The notes under the pieces are model-generated. The model ran no database searches. It had not been told where the DNA came from and was given only the letters and a program-made list of their open reading frames with translations. The position numbers and the translations under genes are program-made. From TK10-74A sp965263065 (lineage in GTDB: Bacteria; Chloroflexota; Dehalococcoidia; Bin125), in contig CBDHGH010000003.1 of NCBI GenBank assembly GCA_965263065.1, positions 1,736,001-1,800,000 on the forward strand: a stretch of 64,000 bases of DNA, read 5' to 3'. Shown here one piece after another: positions 1 through 6,919 of the stretch (positions are counted from its first letter, which is position 1; the number at the start of each line of letters is the position of its first letter).

Positions 1-602
1 GTGCGGCGCACGGCGCTGGCGTGGATGTCGTTGCCGCCCTCGATCGTGGGCCACTCGACCGTGTCCCGCGACGTGGGGATCGCCGTCACGTGCTGGCGCA
101 GGCCCGCCCGCGCGCCGGCCGCCCGCAGGATCTGCGCCTGCCAATCGACCGGCACCAGGTGGCCGCCCTCGCTGTCGGTGCCGGCCGTGAGCGCCTTCAC
201 GTAGGCGCCGCCCAGGGCCAGCACGGCGCGCTCGCCGTGGTGCACGTAGGTCTCGAACGCCTTGCGGTACAGCGCCGGTCGCTGCCGCTCGCCGGTCTCG
301 CCACTGCCGACGCCCATGCCGCTGCCAACCGCCGCGGCGTTCGGGTCGCGCAGTCGCTGCGTCGCGCCGCGCTCGCCGTCGTGCCAGGCCTGTTCCAACT
401 CCGAGACCGCGGCGTGGCGCTCCCGCTCGGCCAGGGCCGACTCGTAGGCCTGCCATTCCTCCCGGCCGCGCGCGATCAGGTCGTCGACCCGGGCGCCGAC
501 GTCGGCCGGCAGCTCCTCGCCGCCGTCGTGTTGTTCCAGCAGGGCGCGCGCTTCGGTCATCGTCTGGCGCGCGCGCTCGCGCAGGTCGTTACTGGTGGGC
601 AT
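1..602 (-). CDS. HK97-type phage major capsid protein, N-terminal part (runs off the left edge)
   Basis: Structural protein that assembles the phage procapsid. The visible 200 residues start at an ATG (600-602) and have no stop before the window edge, so the C-terminal part is missing. Residues 1 to about 100 are charged and helical, like the HK97 delta/scaffold region that the prohead protease removes. From about residue 137 the motif ALTAGTDSEGGHLVPVDW begins, which is typical of the start of the mature HK97-fold capsid protein, followed by the expected strand-rich segment. It lies 52 bases downstream of the prohead protease in the portal-protease-capsid order normal for tailed phages. The fold assignment rests on motif and context; the rest lies outside the window. 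Confidence 0.9.
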   Translation of the reverse strand, partial: MPTSNDLRERARQTMTEARALLEQHDGGEELPADVGARVDDLIARGREEWQAYESALAERERHAAVSELEQAWHDGERGATQRLRDPNAAAVGSGMGVGSGETGERQRPALYRKAFETYVHHGERAVLALGGAYVKALTAGTDSEGGHLVPVDWQAQILRAAGARAGLRQHVTAIPTSRDTVEWPTIEGGNDIHASAVRR

Positions 603-653
603 TGGGACTCCTTGACTGTGCTCTGCGATCGCTCGGTGGTTGGATGGGGTCGC

Positions 654-1163
654 TCAGGCGGGCGCCGGCGGCAGTGCGACATCGAGCCGCCGGCGCAGCG
701 CGACGGCCGGCGCCCGCGGCCGCGCCGCCGGTCGCTCCAGCGGGCGCCCATCGAGCGCCGTCACACGCGCGTTCGGGTTGGCGGCCAGCGTCACCAGGCT
801 GATCTCGACGAGGTCCAGCGTCTCGATGCGGCGCAGCGTGCGCCCGTCGCGATGCTCGAAGCGCACCCGCCGCGGCACGAAGCCGATGCTGCACTCGCGC
901 AGCGACCCGCGCTCGATCAGCGCCAGCGCGTCGGCCGCCCGCCGCGTGGGCGCGAGCGCCGCCTCGAACCACAGCCCGCGCCCGTCCTCGCGGACCGCCA
1001 CGACGTGGCCCAGCGGCTCCGCCATCGCGTGCTGCCAGAGCAGCGGCAGGCGGTGCCCGCGGGCGCGCAGCGTGGCGCGGAAGGCGCCCGGGTCGAGGGC
1101 GTCGGCCTGCGCGTCGGGCGCGCCGAAGACGGCGGCGTAGCCGCTGATCCGGCGGCCGCTCAC
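654..1163 (-). CDS. Prohead protease (HK97 family, peptidase S78-like)
   Basis: Serine protease of 169 residues that cleaves the scaffold part of the capsid protein during head maturation. Family signs are the N-terminal GYAAVFG strand, a conserved His in LLWQHAMAEPLG, the Ser in RECSIGFVPRR and the C-terminal VEISLVTLAANPNA motif. The start is a GTG that overlaps the portal stop by four bases (GTGA), indicating translational coupling. The same frame stays open far upstream, but that part is antisense-free shadow of the portal gene. Pro/Ala/Arg-rich residues end the protein, which is common for the family. It sits exactly where expected, between portal and capsid. Confidence 0.92.
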   Translation of the reverse strand: MSGRRISGYAAVFGAPDAQADALDPGAFRATLRARGHRLPLLWQHAMAEPLGHVVAVREDGRGLWFEAALAPTRRAADALALIERGSLRECSIGFVPRRVRFEHRDGRTLRRIETLDLVEISLVTLAANPNARVTALDGRPLERPAARPRAPAVALRRRLDVALPPAPA

Positions 1164-2476
1164 GACCCCGCCTCCAGCGCGGGCCGCGCGTCCAGCGTCG
1201 CGACCGCGCCGCCGTCGGGCCCCGCCCACGACGCCAGCCGCGCCCCGCCCGTCGCCGCCCCGCCCACGAAGCGGTCGCCGTCGTCGATCGGCTCCAGGCC
1301 CAGCCGGCGGCGTGCGTCGTTGACGGTCAGCGCCCCGGCCCGCAGGCCGGCCAGCGCCGACCGCTCGATGCTCTCGCGCGATTCGCGCAGCGCCGCCACC
1401 TGGCTGAAGTCGAAGGCCACGCGCAGCCCCTCGGGCCGCGGGCCGTACTCGGGCGTCAGCTCGGCGTTGAACTTCTCGGCCAAGCGGCGGTAGAGGGAGA
1501 GCATCGTGTTCTCCCAGAAGAAGCGCCGCGCCTCGGCCATGTTGCTGAACGTCGATCGATCGAGCCCCACCTTGACGCCCACCAGCACCGGCGGCACGCG
1601 GAAGGCGGCGCAGATGCGCGCCTCGGTCTGCGCGCGCAGCTCCGGGAAGGCCATCTCCTCCTGGGTCAGGCCGATGCGCTGGAATTCGGCGTCGGCGTCG
1701 AGCACGCCCACCTGGAAGCGGCCCAAGAGGCCGCGGAAGCGCTCCGACCAGCGCCGCCCGATGCGGCTCGCCTCGGGCTCGCCGCCGCGCAGCGCGCGCT
1801 TGAGCTTGATGATCCCGAAGGGCACGGCGGCGTTGCGAAAGAACGCTTCGACGAAGCGCGAGGCTTCGCTGTCGGTGTCGATCTGGCGCGCGGCGGCCCG
1901 CACCGGCGAGAGCCCCCAGAGGTCGTTGGCCGGGTCGGGCAGCCGCAGGTGGATCACGCTCTCGGCGGCCAGCCGCGTCTCGCGGTCGCCCACGCGGTGC
2001 ACGTATCCCGCCACCAGGCGTCGCTCCCCCGCCACGATCTGGACGCGGTCGGGGCGCAGCTTCCACAGCGCCTCGATGCCGCCGCCGGTCCCGCCCTCGG
2101 GCCCGCGCTGCTTCAACAGGAAGGCGTTGCCGTAGACCAGCAGGTCGGTCAGCAGCGCCTCGATCAGCTCGAAGCCCGACTGCTCGGGGTTGGGACGCCC
2201 CAGCAGCCGCTGCAGGCCGTGCCCCGGCTGCGGCCGTCCCTCCCCGTCCTCGACGCGCAGATCGACCTCCGCCGCCGTCGAGGCGATCTCCCGCACGCAG
2301 GCGTAGACCACCTCGTTGCCGCGGAAGCCCTCGCTGGCCAGCCGGTCCAGGGGCGTCGGCGCGGGCTGCTCGAGCCCGGCCTGCCAGGACGGCACGAGCG
2401 CCAGGGCGCCCTTGAGGCCTAAGTCGTGCAATGCCTGCGTAGTCAGGGCGAAGGAACCGGCGTCGGGGAGGGGCAT
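1160..2476 (-). CDS. HK97-family phage portal protein
   Basis: Dodecameric portal through which DNA is packaged and ejected. The 438 residues show the family layout: an N-terminal arm with NEVVYACVREIAS, then GNAFLLK and a long core with FRVPPVLVG and the FFWENTMLSLYRRL helix that lines the channel, then the hinge region ending RRRLGLEPIDDGDRF. Length is normal for the family. The ATG start at 2474-2476 is supported because the first residues look like other portal N termini. It is coupled to the protease downstream by a 4-base overlap. The nearest gene upstream in the same direction, 2751-3188, is not a phage gene; TerL is more than 5 kb away. Confidence 0.93.
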   Translation of the reverse strand: MPLPDAGSFALTTQALHDLGLKGALALVPSWQAGLEQPAPTPLDRLASEGFRGNEVVYACVREIASTAAEVDLRVEDGEGRPQPGHGLQRLLGRPNPEQSGFELIEALLTDLLVYGNAFLLKQRGPEGGTGGGIEALWKLRPDRVQIVAGERRLVAGYVHRVGDRETRLAAESVIHLRLPDPANDLWGLSPVRAAARQIDTDSEASRFVEAFFRNAAVPFGIIKLKRALRGGEPEASRIGRRWSERFRGLLGRFQVGVLDADAEFQRIGLTQEEMAFPELRAQTEARICAAFRVPPVLVGVKVGLDRSTFSNMAEARRFFWENTMLSLYRRLAEKFNAELTPEYGPRPEGLRVAFDFSQVAALRESRESIERSALAGLRAGALTVNDARRRLGLEPIDDGDRFVGGAATGGARLASWAGPDGGAVATLDARPALEAGS

Positions 2477-2696
2477 CGTGCTCTCGGCGGCGCCGGCCCC
2501 TGCCGTCGCCCGGAGCGGGTGCGTCCCGCCGATCGTCCAAGTGAGATCAGAATACGCGAAGCGCGGATATCTGTCTGCTATGCGGGGAACAGAGGGAAGC
2601 GGATCCCGCCCGGCGGTCGCTCAGGCCCCGGCGCGGTCGCCCGGCCTCCACCGCGACACGATCATCGACTGGTGATCGCCGCGCTCACCCACGCAA

Positions 2697-2752
2697 TTGA
2701 AACGCGAGTTTCAACTTCTCGAGAAGTTGAAACAAATCCGCTGATTTGTTTC
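2697..2752. repeat. Cluster of three overlapping inverted repeats built on GTTTCAA/TTGAAAC
   Basis: Three palindromes overlap head to tail in an AT-rich patch inside very GC-rich DNA. The first is 2697-2714 (7-base arms TTGAAAC/GTTTCAA, loop GCGA). The second is 2708-2733, a perfect 26-base palindrome centred on CTCGAG. The third is 2729-2752 (9-base arms GAAACAAAT/ATTTGTTTC, 6-base loop). Arms are shared, so only alternative hairpins can form in RNA. The last arm touches the stop codon of the leftward gene 2751-3188, so the cluster could act as its transcription terminator, although no U-run follows. It could also be a dimeric protein binding site. No CRISPR array is present. Confidence 0.7.
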
Positions 2753-3188
2753 ACTCCCGACCGCGCGCCCCCTCCGCCCCCTGCTGCCCCGCCCGCGACT
2801 GCAGCGCCCGCAGCGGGACCGTCGCCGCCAGCACGCCGTCCACCCGCACCTCGAACGCGTACTGGCCCGGCCGCTTCAGCGCCAGACCGTTGATCTGGAT
2901 GGGGTGCGTGAACTGATGCGGCTGCCCCGGCTCCATCCCCGGCGGCACGACCACCCGCGCGTCGATCTTGAACAGCCGCGCGCCGTCCGCGTCGATGAAG
3001 CGCACGTCGAGGTCGTGCGCGCGATTGCCGTCCGCCGCCGACGCCTCCAGCCGCAGCACCAGCGTCATGCTGGGGTGCGTCGTGGGGAACTTCGGCGCCT
3101 GAATCGCGTCGAAGATGCCCAGCAGGTTGAGCTTGCCGTCCCGCGACGTGTTGGCCGCGTCGGCCAGCAGTGCCAAACTGACGTCCAT
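2751..3188 (-). CDS. DUF6941-like protein
   Basis: A 145-residue soluble protein of unknown function. It opens MDVSLALLADAANTS and continues NLLGIFDAI, F-TTHPSMTLVLRLEA and FTHPIQINGLALKRPGQYAFEVRVDG, the pattern of DUF6941 beta-sandwich-like proteins: an ALLAD start, a Lxxxx-IFD motif and a G-Y-F-V-DG ending. The ATG at 3186-3188 is chosen because the family begins at this Met; the frame is open further upstream but unrelated. It ends in a low-complexity Gln/Gly/Arg tail. It is divergent from the VOC gene at 3240, with only 51 bases between their starts. No function can be assigned from the sequence. Confidence 0.75.
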   Translation of the reverse strand: MDVSLALLADAANTSRDGKLNLLGIFDAIQAPKFPTTHPSMTLVLRLEASAADGNRAHDLDVRFIDADGARLFKIDARVVVPPGMEPGQPHQFTHPIQINGLALKRPGQYAFEVRVDGVLAATVPLRALQSRAGQQGAEGARGRE

Positions 3189-3239
3189 GCCGGCAGTGTC
3201 GCACACGGGACGCCGCCGCCGACCCGAGAGGCGTTGCCC

Positions 3240-3647
3240 ATGCCCGACCCAGGACCGCTCGCCGAATCGACCGTGATGCCCTTCGTCACCTGCAGCGACC
3301 CCGAGCGCGCGAAAGCGTTCTACGGCACCACGCTGGGGCTGCCCCTGCTCTCGGAGGACGGCTTCGGGCTCGTCTTCGCGACCGGCGGCGTGGTGCTCCG
3401 CGTCGCCATCACCGCCGACGTGCAGCCGGCCCCCTACACGGTGCTCGGCTGGAACGTGCCCGACATCGCCGCCAGCCTCGCCGCGCTCAGCGCCGCCGGC
3501 GTCGAGATGCAGCGCTTCCCCGGCATGGATCAGGACGCCGACGGCATCTGGACCGTGCCCGGCGGCGCCCGCGTCGCCTGGTTCCGCGACCCCGACGACA
3601 ACCTGCTCTCGGTGACGCAGGCCCCGCCGTCGGACGGCTCCGCTTAG
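3240..3647 (+). CDS. VOC-superfamily (glyoxalase-like) protein
   Basis: A 135-residue metal-binding fold protein of the glyoxalase/bleomycin-resistance/dioxygenase group. One pair of beta-alpha-beta-beta-beta units is visible: MPFVTCSDPERAKAFYGTTLGL (first unit), then VLGWNVPDIAASLAAL and ARVAWFRDPDDNLLSV, the usual second unit with the FxDPDGN-type ending. The substrate cannot be inferred. The ATG at 3240 starts right before the MPDPGPLAES lead-in. The other nearby gene of the same strand is the helical protein at 3720, 72 bases downstream. Base composition is like the host average, unlike the genes that follow it. Confidence 0.85.
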   Translation: MPDPGPLAESTVMPFVTCSDPERAKAFYGTTLGLPLLSEDGFGLVFATGGVVLRVAITADVQPAPYTVLGWNVPDIAASLAALSAAGVEMQRFPGMDQDADGIWTVPGGARVAWFRDPDDNLLSVTQAPPSDGSA

Positions 3648-3719
3648 GCCGGGATCCATGGCCGCCCCCTGGTAGCCTGCTCGCGGGAGGACCGGAATCG
3701 CGAGAAGTGGAGCCAGGCG

Positions 3720-4403
3720 ATGGCGGGCAGACAGGACGTTGGGATGCACGATGCTGCCCTGCAGTCCGGTTCGCTGCTGGAGGAAGGACTGAGGCGCCTA
3801 GAGGATGACTACCGGGGAGAACCAGAGACGCGGGACAGCATCCTCCAAGATCTGTCTTTGGGGCTTGAAGTCCTGCTGAAGCTAACCCTTCGGCTGTTTG
3901 GCGAAAGCGAAGAAAGCATCGGCCGCGATCACAAGATTCCCGCCTTGCTCGACAAACTGCTGCCACTAGTGCCGACCCACTCGACGCCAGCAGGCCGTCG
4001 CGAGTTCCTTGAGGGCGATCCGCGGTTCCGGGAGTTGCTGGAGATGCTAGGCAGGCATGGCGGAGCGGGTAAGTACGGTGCTCTTGACGCGGCTTTGGGC
4101 AGGAACACGACCGGCGCGTCGGATCAGTCGGCCTCCGAGATGTGGAAAAAGATGAAATTGGACCTGCTGGACGACGACTGGTTCAATCTGATGAAGTCCG
4201 ATCCCGGGCACTTCTGCCAACAGTACTACCCGCACGTCTACCGGGTGGTCGGCACATCGCTGGCCTACGGTATCCACTCGCTGTGGTGGTTATGGGCGCA
4301 CGGTCCTCAAGCCGAGCAAGGTAGGCGGTGGTATGTCGCCTTGACAGGCGAGCCAGGGCGTCGCGTGAACGGACTCGCGATGAAGTTCGGGGAGATGAAC
4401 TAG
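3720..4403 (+). CDS. Uncharacterised mostly helical protein, HEPN-like N-terminal half
   Basis: A 227-residue protein I do not recognise. Its N-terminal half has a long helix SILQDLSLGLEVLLKLTLRLF followed by RDHKIPALLDKLLPLV. This resembles the core helix pair of HEPN-type proteins (xLGLExLLKxxL then a D/H-x-L segment), a fold common in toxins and abortive-infection proteins. No convincing Rx4-6H RNase motif is visible, so activity is open. The C-terminal part (DLLDDDWFNLMKSDPGHF, then two aromatic-rich helices with SLWWLW) has no match I know. Base composition is clearly lower in GC than the phage genes around it, suggesting transfer. It is convergent with the DUF3892 operon and ends at a hairpin pair. 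Confidence 0.6.
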   Translation: MAGRQDVGMHDAALQSGSLLEEGLRRLEDDYRGEPETRDSILQDLSLGLEVLLKLTLRLFGESEESIGRDHKIPALLDKLLPLVPTHSTPAGRREFLEGDPRFRELLEMLGRHGGAGKYGALDAALGRNTTGASDQSASEMWKKMKLDLLDDDWFNLMKSDPGHFCQQYYPHVYRVVGTSLAYGIHSLWWLWAHGPQAEQGRRWYVALTGEPGRRVNGLAMKFGEMN

Positions 4404-4450
4404 CTGCTCCGCGTCGCGCGGCTGGCGGAGCTGTCGGGGTAGGGTGGGGG

Positions 4451-4520
4451 GCGGCTGGGTGGAGACCAGCCGCGTGCAAGCAACTGCTCCCTTCAGTCAT
4501 GACGAGGGGGCAGTTGCTTG
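4451..4520. terminator. Two hairpins between convergent genes, likely bidirectional terminator
   Basis: Between the convergent genes ending at 4403 (+) and 4546 (-) are two stem-loops. One is 4451-4473, with 8-base perfect arms GCGGCTGG/CCAGCCGC and a 7-base loop. The other is 4477-4520, with 15-base arms carrying a single G:T-type mismatch around a 14-base loop. The longer one, rich in G and C next to short T-containing flanks, fits a terminator used from both sides. No long U-tract follows either arm. Confidence 0.55.
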
Positions 4521-4545
4521 AATCACGTGATTCGAGGTTGACGTC

Positions 4546-4665
4546 CTACTTCTTCTTCCGCGGGGAGACAGTCTGCTTGTAGGTCGTCTTGGGATTGCGA
4601 GCCATCTGACGGTTCGAAACGAATCGACCATTGATCGCCGACTTGTTGACGGATCGTTTGCCCAT
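4546..4665 (-). CDS. 39-residue basic protein, partner of DUF3892
   Basis: A very short gene starting ATG (4663-4665) and encoding a basic peptide that begins MGKRSVNKSAINGRFVSNRQ and ends with RNPKTTYKQTV and a Lys-rich tail. The pattern S-A-x-x-GRFV followed by ARNPxTT is that of a widespread family of tiny proteins usually found beside DUF3892 or restriction-like genes and often mislabelled in databases. It lies 51 bases downstream of the DUF3892 gene in the same direction, so the two probably form one transcript that ends at the hairpins at 4451-4520. Function unknown; the basic charge allows nucleic-acid binding, which is only a guess. Confidence 0.72.
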   Translation of the reverse strand: MGKRSVNKSAINGRFVSNRQMARNPKTTYKQTVSPRKKK

Positions 4666-4716
4666 GTTCTTGCGCCCCCCTTTCGGCCGTCGGTGCTGCC
4701 GGCCGAGCGATCCGGG

Positions 4717-4971
4717 TCAGCAGTTTGGAAGGTTGTCGAGATTGTCGGAACAGGAGGAGTTCGGATCGGTTCGGAGGTACTTGCCCGTGCGTCCGTGCAC
4801 CACCTGCACAGTGGCGCGACGGCTGTACCCATCCTGCACGTAGTACTTGTGCACCCCGGCCTCAATCTCGATGATCGCTAGTGCCTTGTTGGTCCGTCCC
4901 CACGACCCGCAGAGCGCGGTGATGTCGCGGTCGCTGTCCTTGCCCGTTCGGGTTACTCGTCGGTCTGCCAT
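4717..4971 (-). CDS. DUF3892 protein
   Basis: An 84-residue small protein of the DUF3892 family. Diagnostic pieces are TRTGKDSDRDITALCG at the N terminus, AIIEIEAG, then a VQVVHGRTGKYLRTDPN strand pair and the DNLDNLPNC ending. The ATG at 4969-4971 is chosen over an upstream in-frame start because a clear ribosome site (GGGAGGG) lies just ahead of it. DUF3892 proteins are common in mobile and accessory regions; their function is not known to me. The gene is preceded by a strong inverted repeat (5002-5043), which is probably its operator, and followed by the 39-residue basic protein. Confidence 0.85.
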   Translation of the reverse strand: MADRRVTRTGKDSDRDITALCGSWGRTNKALAIIEIEAGVHKYYVQDGYSRRATVQVVHGRTGKYLRTDPNSSCSDNLDNLPNC

Positions 4972-5001
4972 GATGCCCTCCCGCGCAATAGGATTGTGGT
5001 G

Positions 5002-5043
5002 TTGCGCAATCGCACCGTACACTGGCGTTGTGTGATTGCGCAA
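5002..5043. promoter_or_regulatory. Inverted repeat TTGCGCAATCGCAC / GTGTGATTGCGCAA, likely operator of the DUF3892 operon
   Basis: Two 14-base arms at 5002-5015 and 5030-5043 are inverted copies with one mismatch, separated by 14 bases. They lie just upstream of the leftward DUF3892 gene and directly behind the ImmA stop at 5047. The inner TTGCGCAA core recurs at 5991-5998 in front of the XRE regulator gene. Two copies of one palindromic core in front of two operons next to an XRE gene point to that regulator binding both. Confidence 0.6.
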
Positions 5044-5046
5044 GCG

Positions 5047-5664
5047 TCACAACCCAGGAGGGGGATCCTCTGTGTCGCAGCTGTCAATCAAGCCCAAGTC
5101 CTGTAGGCAGATTCGCAACGTCGTGCGCGAGACCCCCCACCTCTTAGCGGTGCCGCGGAAGTCCCTCCGCACCTCGTCGATGCTCGCGCGCACCAAGTCT
5201 GCGGGCAGCAGCAGGTGCGCCGCGAAGTTGTTCGCGTTCACCTCCCGGATCCGTTCAACTTCCGACAGCCCTGGGGATTCACGGTGATAGCAGTATTGCT
5301 CGCCGGTCTTCGAATCGAGATCGAAGCTCAACTGTCTAGGATCGTCGGCGTCGTAGATCCAATGCCCCAACTCGTGGGCGAGCGTGAAGCGCTCTGGTCC
5401 GACGCATTGCTCGAACAGGGCCTCGTGCCTCGAGTTGAGCATGATTCGCCGCTCGCGCGGCGCCAGCGCTCCGAGGATCATGGCTTCGGGAGGCTCCGGG
5501 ATATCACCCCAGAGGATCTGCAGTTTGTGGGTCTGTTCGACGATCAACTCGATCGGCACCGGGAGCGTCACCGGCGTGCCGTGAATTGATGCGTGTCGAG
5601 CGAGGACTTCGCTTGCTTTCCTCGCGTGGAGGTGATCGGGCCGGGGAAAGGTTCGCTGGGGCAT
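5047..5664 (-). CDS. ImmA/IrrE-family zinc metallopeptidase
   Basis: A 205-residue soluble peptidase. The catalytic zinc motif HELGH is at residues 97-101 (FTLAHELGHWIYD), and the third ligand region is the NANNFAAHLLLP helix. ImmA-type enzymes cleave their partner XRE repressor, inducing mobile elements or stress genes. The gene before it (5664-5963) is exactly such a repressor. The ATG at 5662-5664 is preferred because it shares one base with the repressor stop (TGATG); an ATG 21 bases upstream would overlap more. An additional C-terminal winged-helix-like tail (AKRWGVSRTTLRICLQDLG) is normal for the family. GC is lower than in neighbouring phage genes. Confidence 0.9.
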   Translation of the reverse strand: MPQRTFPRPDHLHARKASEVLARHASIHGTPVTLPVPIELIVEQTHKLQILWGDIPEPPEAMILGALAPRERRIMLNSRHEALFEQCVGPERFTLAHELGHWIYDADDPRQLSFDLDSKTGEQYCYHRESPGLSEVERIREVNANNFAAHLLLPADLVRASIDEVRRDFRGTAKRWGVSRTTLRICLQDLGLIDSCDTEDPPPGL

Positions 5665-5963
5665 CAGCGCTTGCCGGCCTTCCATTTGCGTAGGTACTCA
5701 AGGGAGCCCGTGGGATCCGCGGCGAACTGCTCAATTAAGTCTGGCGGCATGCGTCTCGCCGCCAGGAGGAGTTCGTCGAAGTCGCAGTCGAAGAGATCTG
5801 CGATCTTCCGCAGAAGATCATCGCTCGGGTTCTCGCGGCCAGCTTCGATCTTCGAGATGTGAGGCACGCCGACGCCAACCGCGTCGGCGAGCTCACGCTG
5901 AGTCATGGCTCGCGTCAGTCGTTCGCGTTTTATCCGCTGCCCGACCGGCTCAATGCCGCTCAC
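5664..5963 (-). CDS. XRE-family transcriptional regulator, partner of ImmA
   Basis: A 99-residue repressor with one helix-turn-helix near the N terminus (GQRIKRERLTRAMTQRELAD, then GVPHISKIEAGRENPSDDLLRKIADLF) and a short helical tail that may contact ImmA. The GTG at 5961-5963 is chosen as start. It leaves the usual dozen or so residues before the HTH and sits a few bases behind a promoter-like element at 5970-5998, suggesting a leaderless mRNA. An in-frame ATG at 6045-6047 would place that promoter and operator inside the gene. It likely regulates its own operon and, through the same core site, the DUF3892 operon. Confidence 0.88.
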   Translation of the reverse strand: MSGIEPVGQRIKRERLTRAMTQRELADAVGVGVPHISKIEAGRENPSDDLLRKIADLFDCDFDELLLAARRMPPDLIEQFAADPTGSLEYLRKWKAGKR

Positions 5964-5969
5964 ATGAGT

Positions 5970-5998
5970 ATTGTCGCCGTTCTTGTGGACTTGCGCAA
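5970..5998 (-). promoter_or_regulatory. Promoter and operator of the XRE-ImmA operon
   Basis: On the minus strand, TTGCGC (5998-5993) and GACAAT (5975-5970) are separated by 17 bases, a reasonable -35/-10 pair. The start would fall almost on the GTG at 5963. The -35 box lies inside the palindrome TTGCGCAA (5991-5998), the same core found twice at 5002-5043, so repressor binding here would block the promoter. Confidence 0.5.
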
Positions 5999-6205
5999 CT
6001 GCTGACCGGCCTTCCCGGTCGAACGCAGTTACTGCTTGGTTCCACATCTCCCCGCTCGTGGGGGATCCACGGTCGCCCCCCTACGACCCCCCACGCCACC
6101 GCAGCACGGGACGACGCGCCGCCGCCAGCGCCTCGTGTTGCCCGAAGAGGCCGCCTCAAGTACGAATGACCCGCCTGAAGGCAGCCAGCGAGGGGGCTCT
6201 CGGGG

Positions 6206-6490
6206 ATGGACCTGCGCTTCTACGTCGACCCCGAGACGAGAGACCCTCACATCCACGGCCACGGAGTCGAAGATTACGAAGTCGAGGACGTGCTACGCTC
6301 GCCTCGCGAGGACAGGTCTGGACGAGATGACTCGCGCGTTGCCATCGGTCAAACGCAAGAGGGGCGGTACCTCCGCGTGATCTACAAGCGTGATCCGGGA
6401 CCGGACAGGTTCTTCGTGATCACCGCGTACGAGTTGACCGGCAAGCCCCTGACTGCCTACCGGCGGCGGATGAGAAGGAGAGGCGCATGA
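6206..6490 (+). CDS. DUF4258-domain protein, likely toxin of a TA pair
   Basis: A 94-residue protein with HIHGHGVEDYEVEDVLRSP near the N terminus, RYLRVIYKR in the middle and FFVITAYELTGKPLTAYRRRMR at the end. That is the pattern of DUF4258 and BrnT-like proteins: a His-containing start, a V-Y strand and a terminal ITAYxL...Y-R/K helix. BrnT-like proteins are small RNase toxins. The next gene starts within its last four bases (ATGA) and encodes an acidic partner, as in toxin-first pairs such as brnT-brnA. I see the similarity by motif only; toxicity is inferred from family and arrangement. Confidence 0.78.
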   Translation: MDLRFYVDPETRDPHIHGHGVEDYEVEDVLRSPREDRSGRDDSRVAIGQTQEGRYLRVIYKRDPGPDRFFVITAYELTGKPLTAYRRRMRRRGA

Positions 6491-6655
6491 GCGAAGCAGT
6501 CAACCGCTTCCCGCCAGGCTGGGACGAAGCGCGCGTGCGCGACCTCATCGAGCACTACGAGTCGCAGACGGAGGACGAGGCGGTGGCGGAGGACGAGGCG
6601 GCGTTCGACGACAAGTCGCAGACGGTGATGCTGATCCCCAACGAGCTGGTCCCCG
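6487..6655 (+). repeat. Direct repeat copy 1 (copy 2 at 7279-7447)
   Basis: About 168 bases are repeated at 7279-7447 with only nine mismatches by my count. Both copies cover the first part of an antitoxin-like gene. The similarity stops sharply after the codons for LVP. A shorter shared block, GATGGGGCGCTCCAGACGCC, occurs downstream of copy 1 at about 6816 and again, with one extra G, directly at the end of copy 2 (about 7450). The rearrangement may therefore have deleted or bypassed the gene's end and part of the spacer. Confidence 0.85.
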
Positions 6656-6717
6656 CCGTGCGGGCGCTCCTCCCGGCGTCCCCCGGCGCGACACCGGCGA
6701 TGGCCGACCGGCCGTAG
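6487..6717 (+). CDS. Acidic partner (putative antitoxin) of the DUF4258 protein
   Basis: A 76-residue acidic protein that begins MSEAVNRFPPGWDEARV, has a strongly acidic stretch ESQTEDEAVAEDEAAF and ends with IPNELVPAVRALL, a helix like those that antitoxins use for oligomerisation or DNA contact. It overlaps the DUF4258 gene by four bases, so the two are translated together. A nearly identical second copy of its first 57 or so codons lies at 7279, paired with a different upstream gene. The name antitoxin is inferred from size, charge and coupling; I do not know a characterised relative. Confidence 0.72.
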   Translation: MSEAVNRFPPGWDEARVRDLIEHYESQTEDEAVAEDEAAFDDKSQTVMLIPNELVPAVRALLPASPGATPAMADRP

Positions 6718-6919
6718 CAACTCGCCGGCGAGCACCCCCGACGTCCCCCCGACCGCCCCCCGCAGCACCCGACGACGCGCCGCCGCCATCCCATCCAGCC
6801 GGCCGATGGGGCGCTCCAGACGCCGCCGGTGCCGGCCGTACCCCGATCGCCCAGCCGCAGCGGCCCCCGATGCGGCATCGATCAACACGCCGTGCTTGAG
6901 GGGACGCTAGAATGACCTC

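Noticed and set aside
21..1493. 490-codon plus-strand open frame at the left edge
   Set aside because: It is the shadow of capsid, protease and portal genes read from the other strand.
2697..2752. Possible CRISPR repeat remnant because of GTTTCAA...TTGAAAC ends
   Set aside because: There is only one cluster with no spacers and no cas genes; the structure is overlapping palindromes, not direct repeats.
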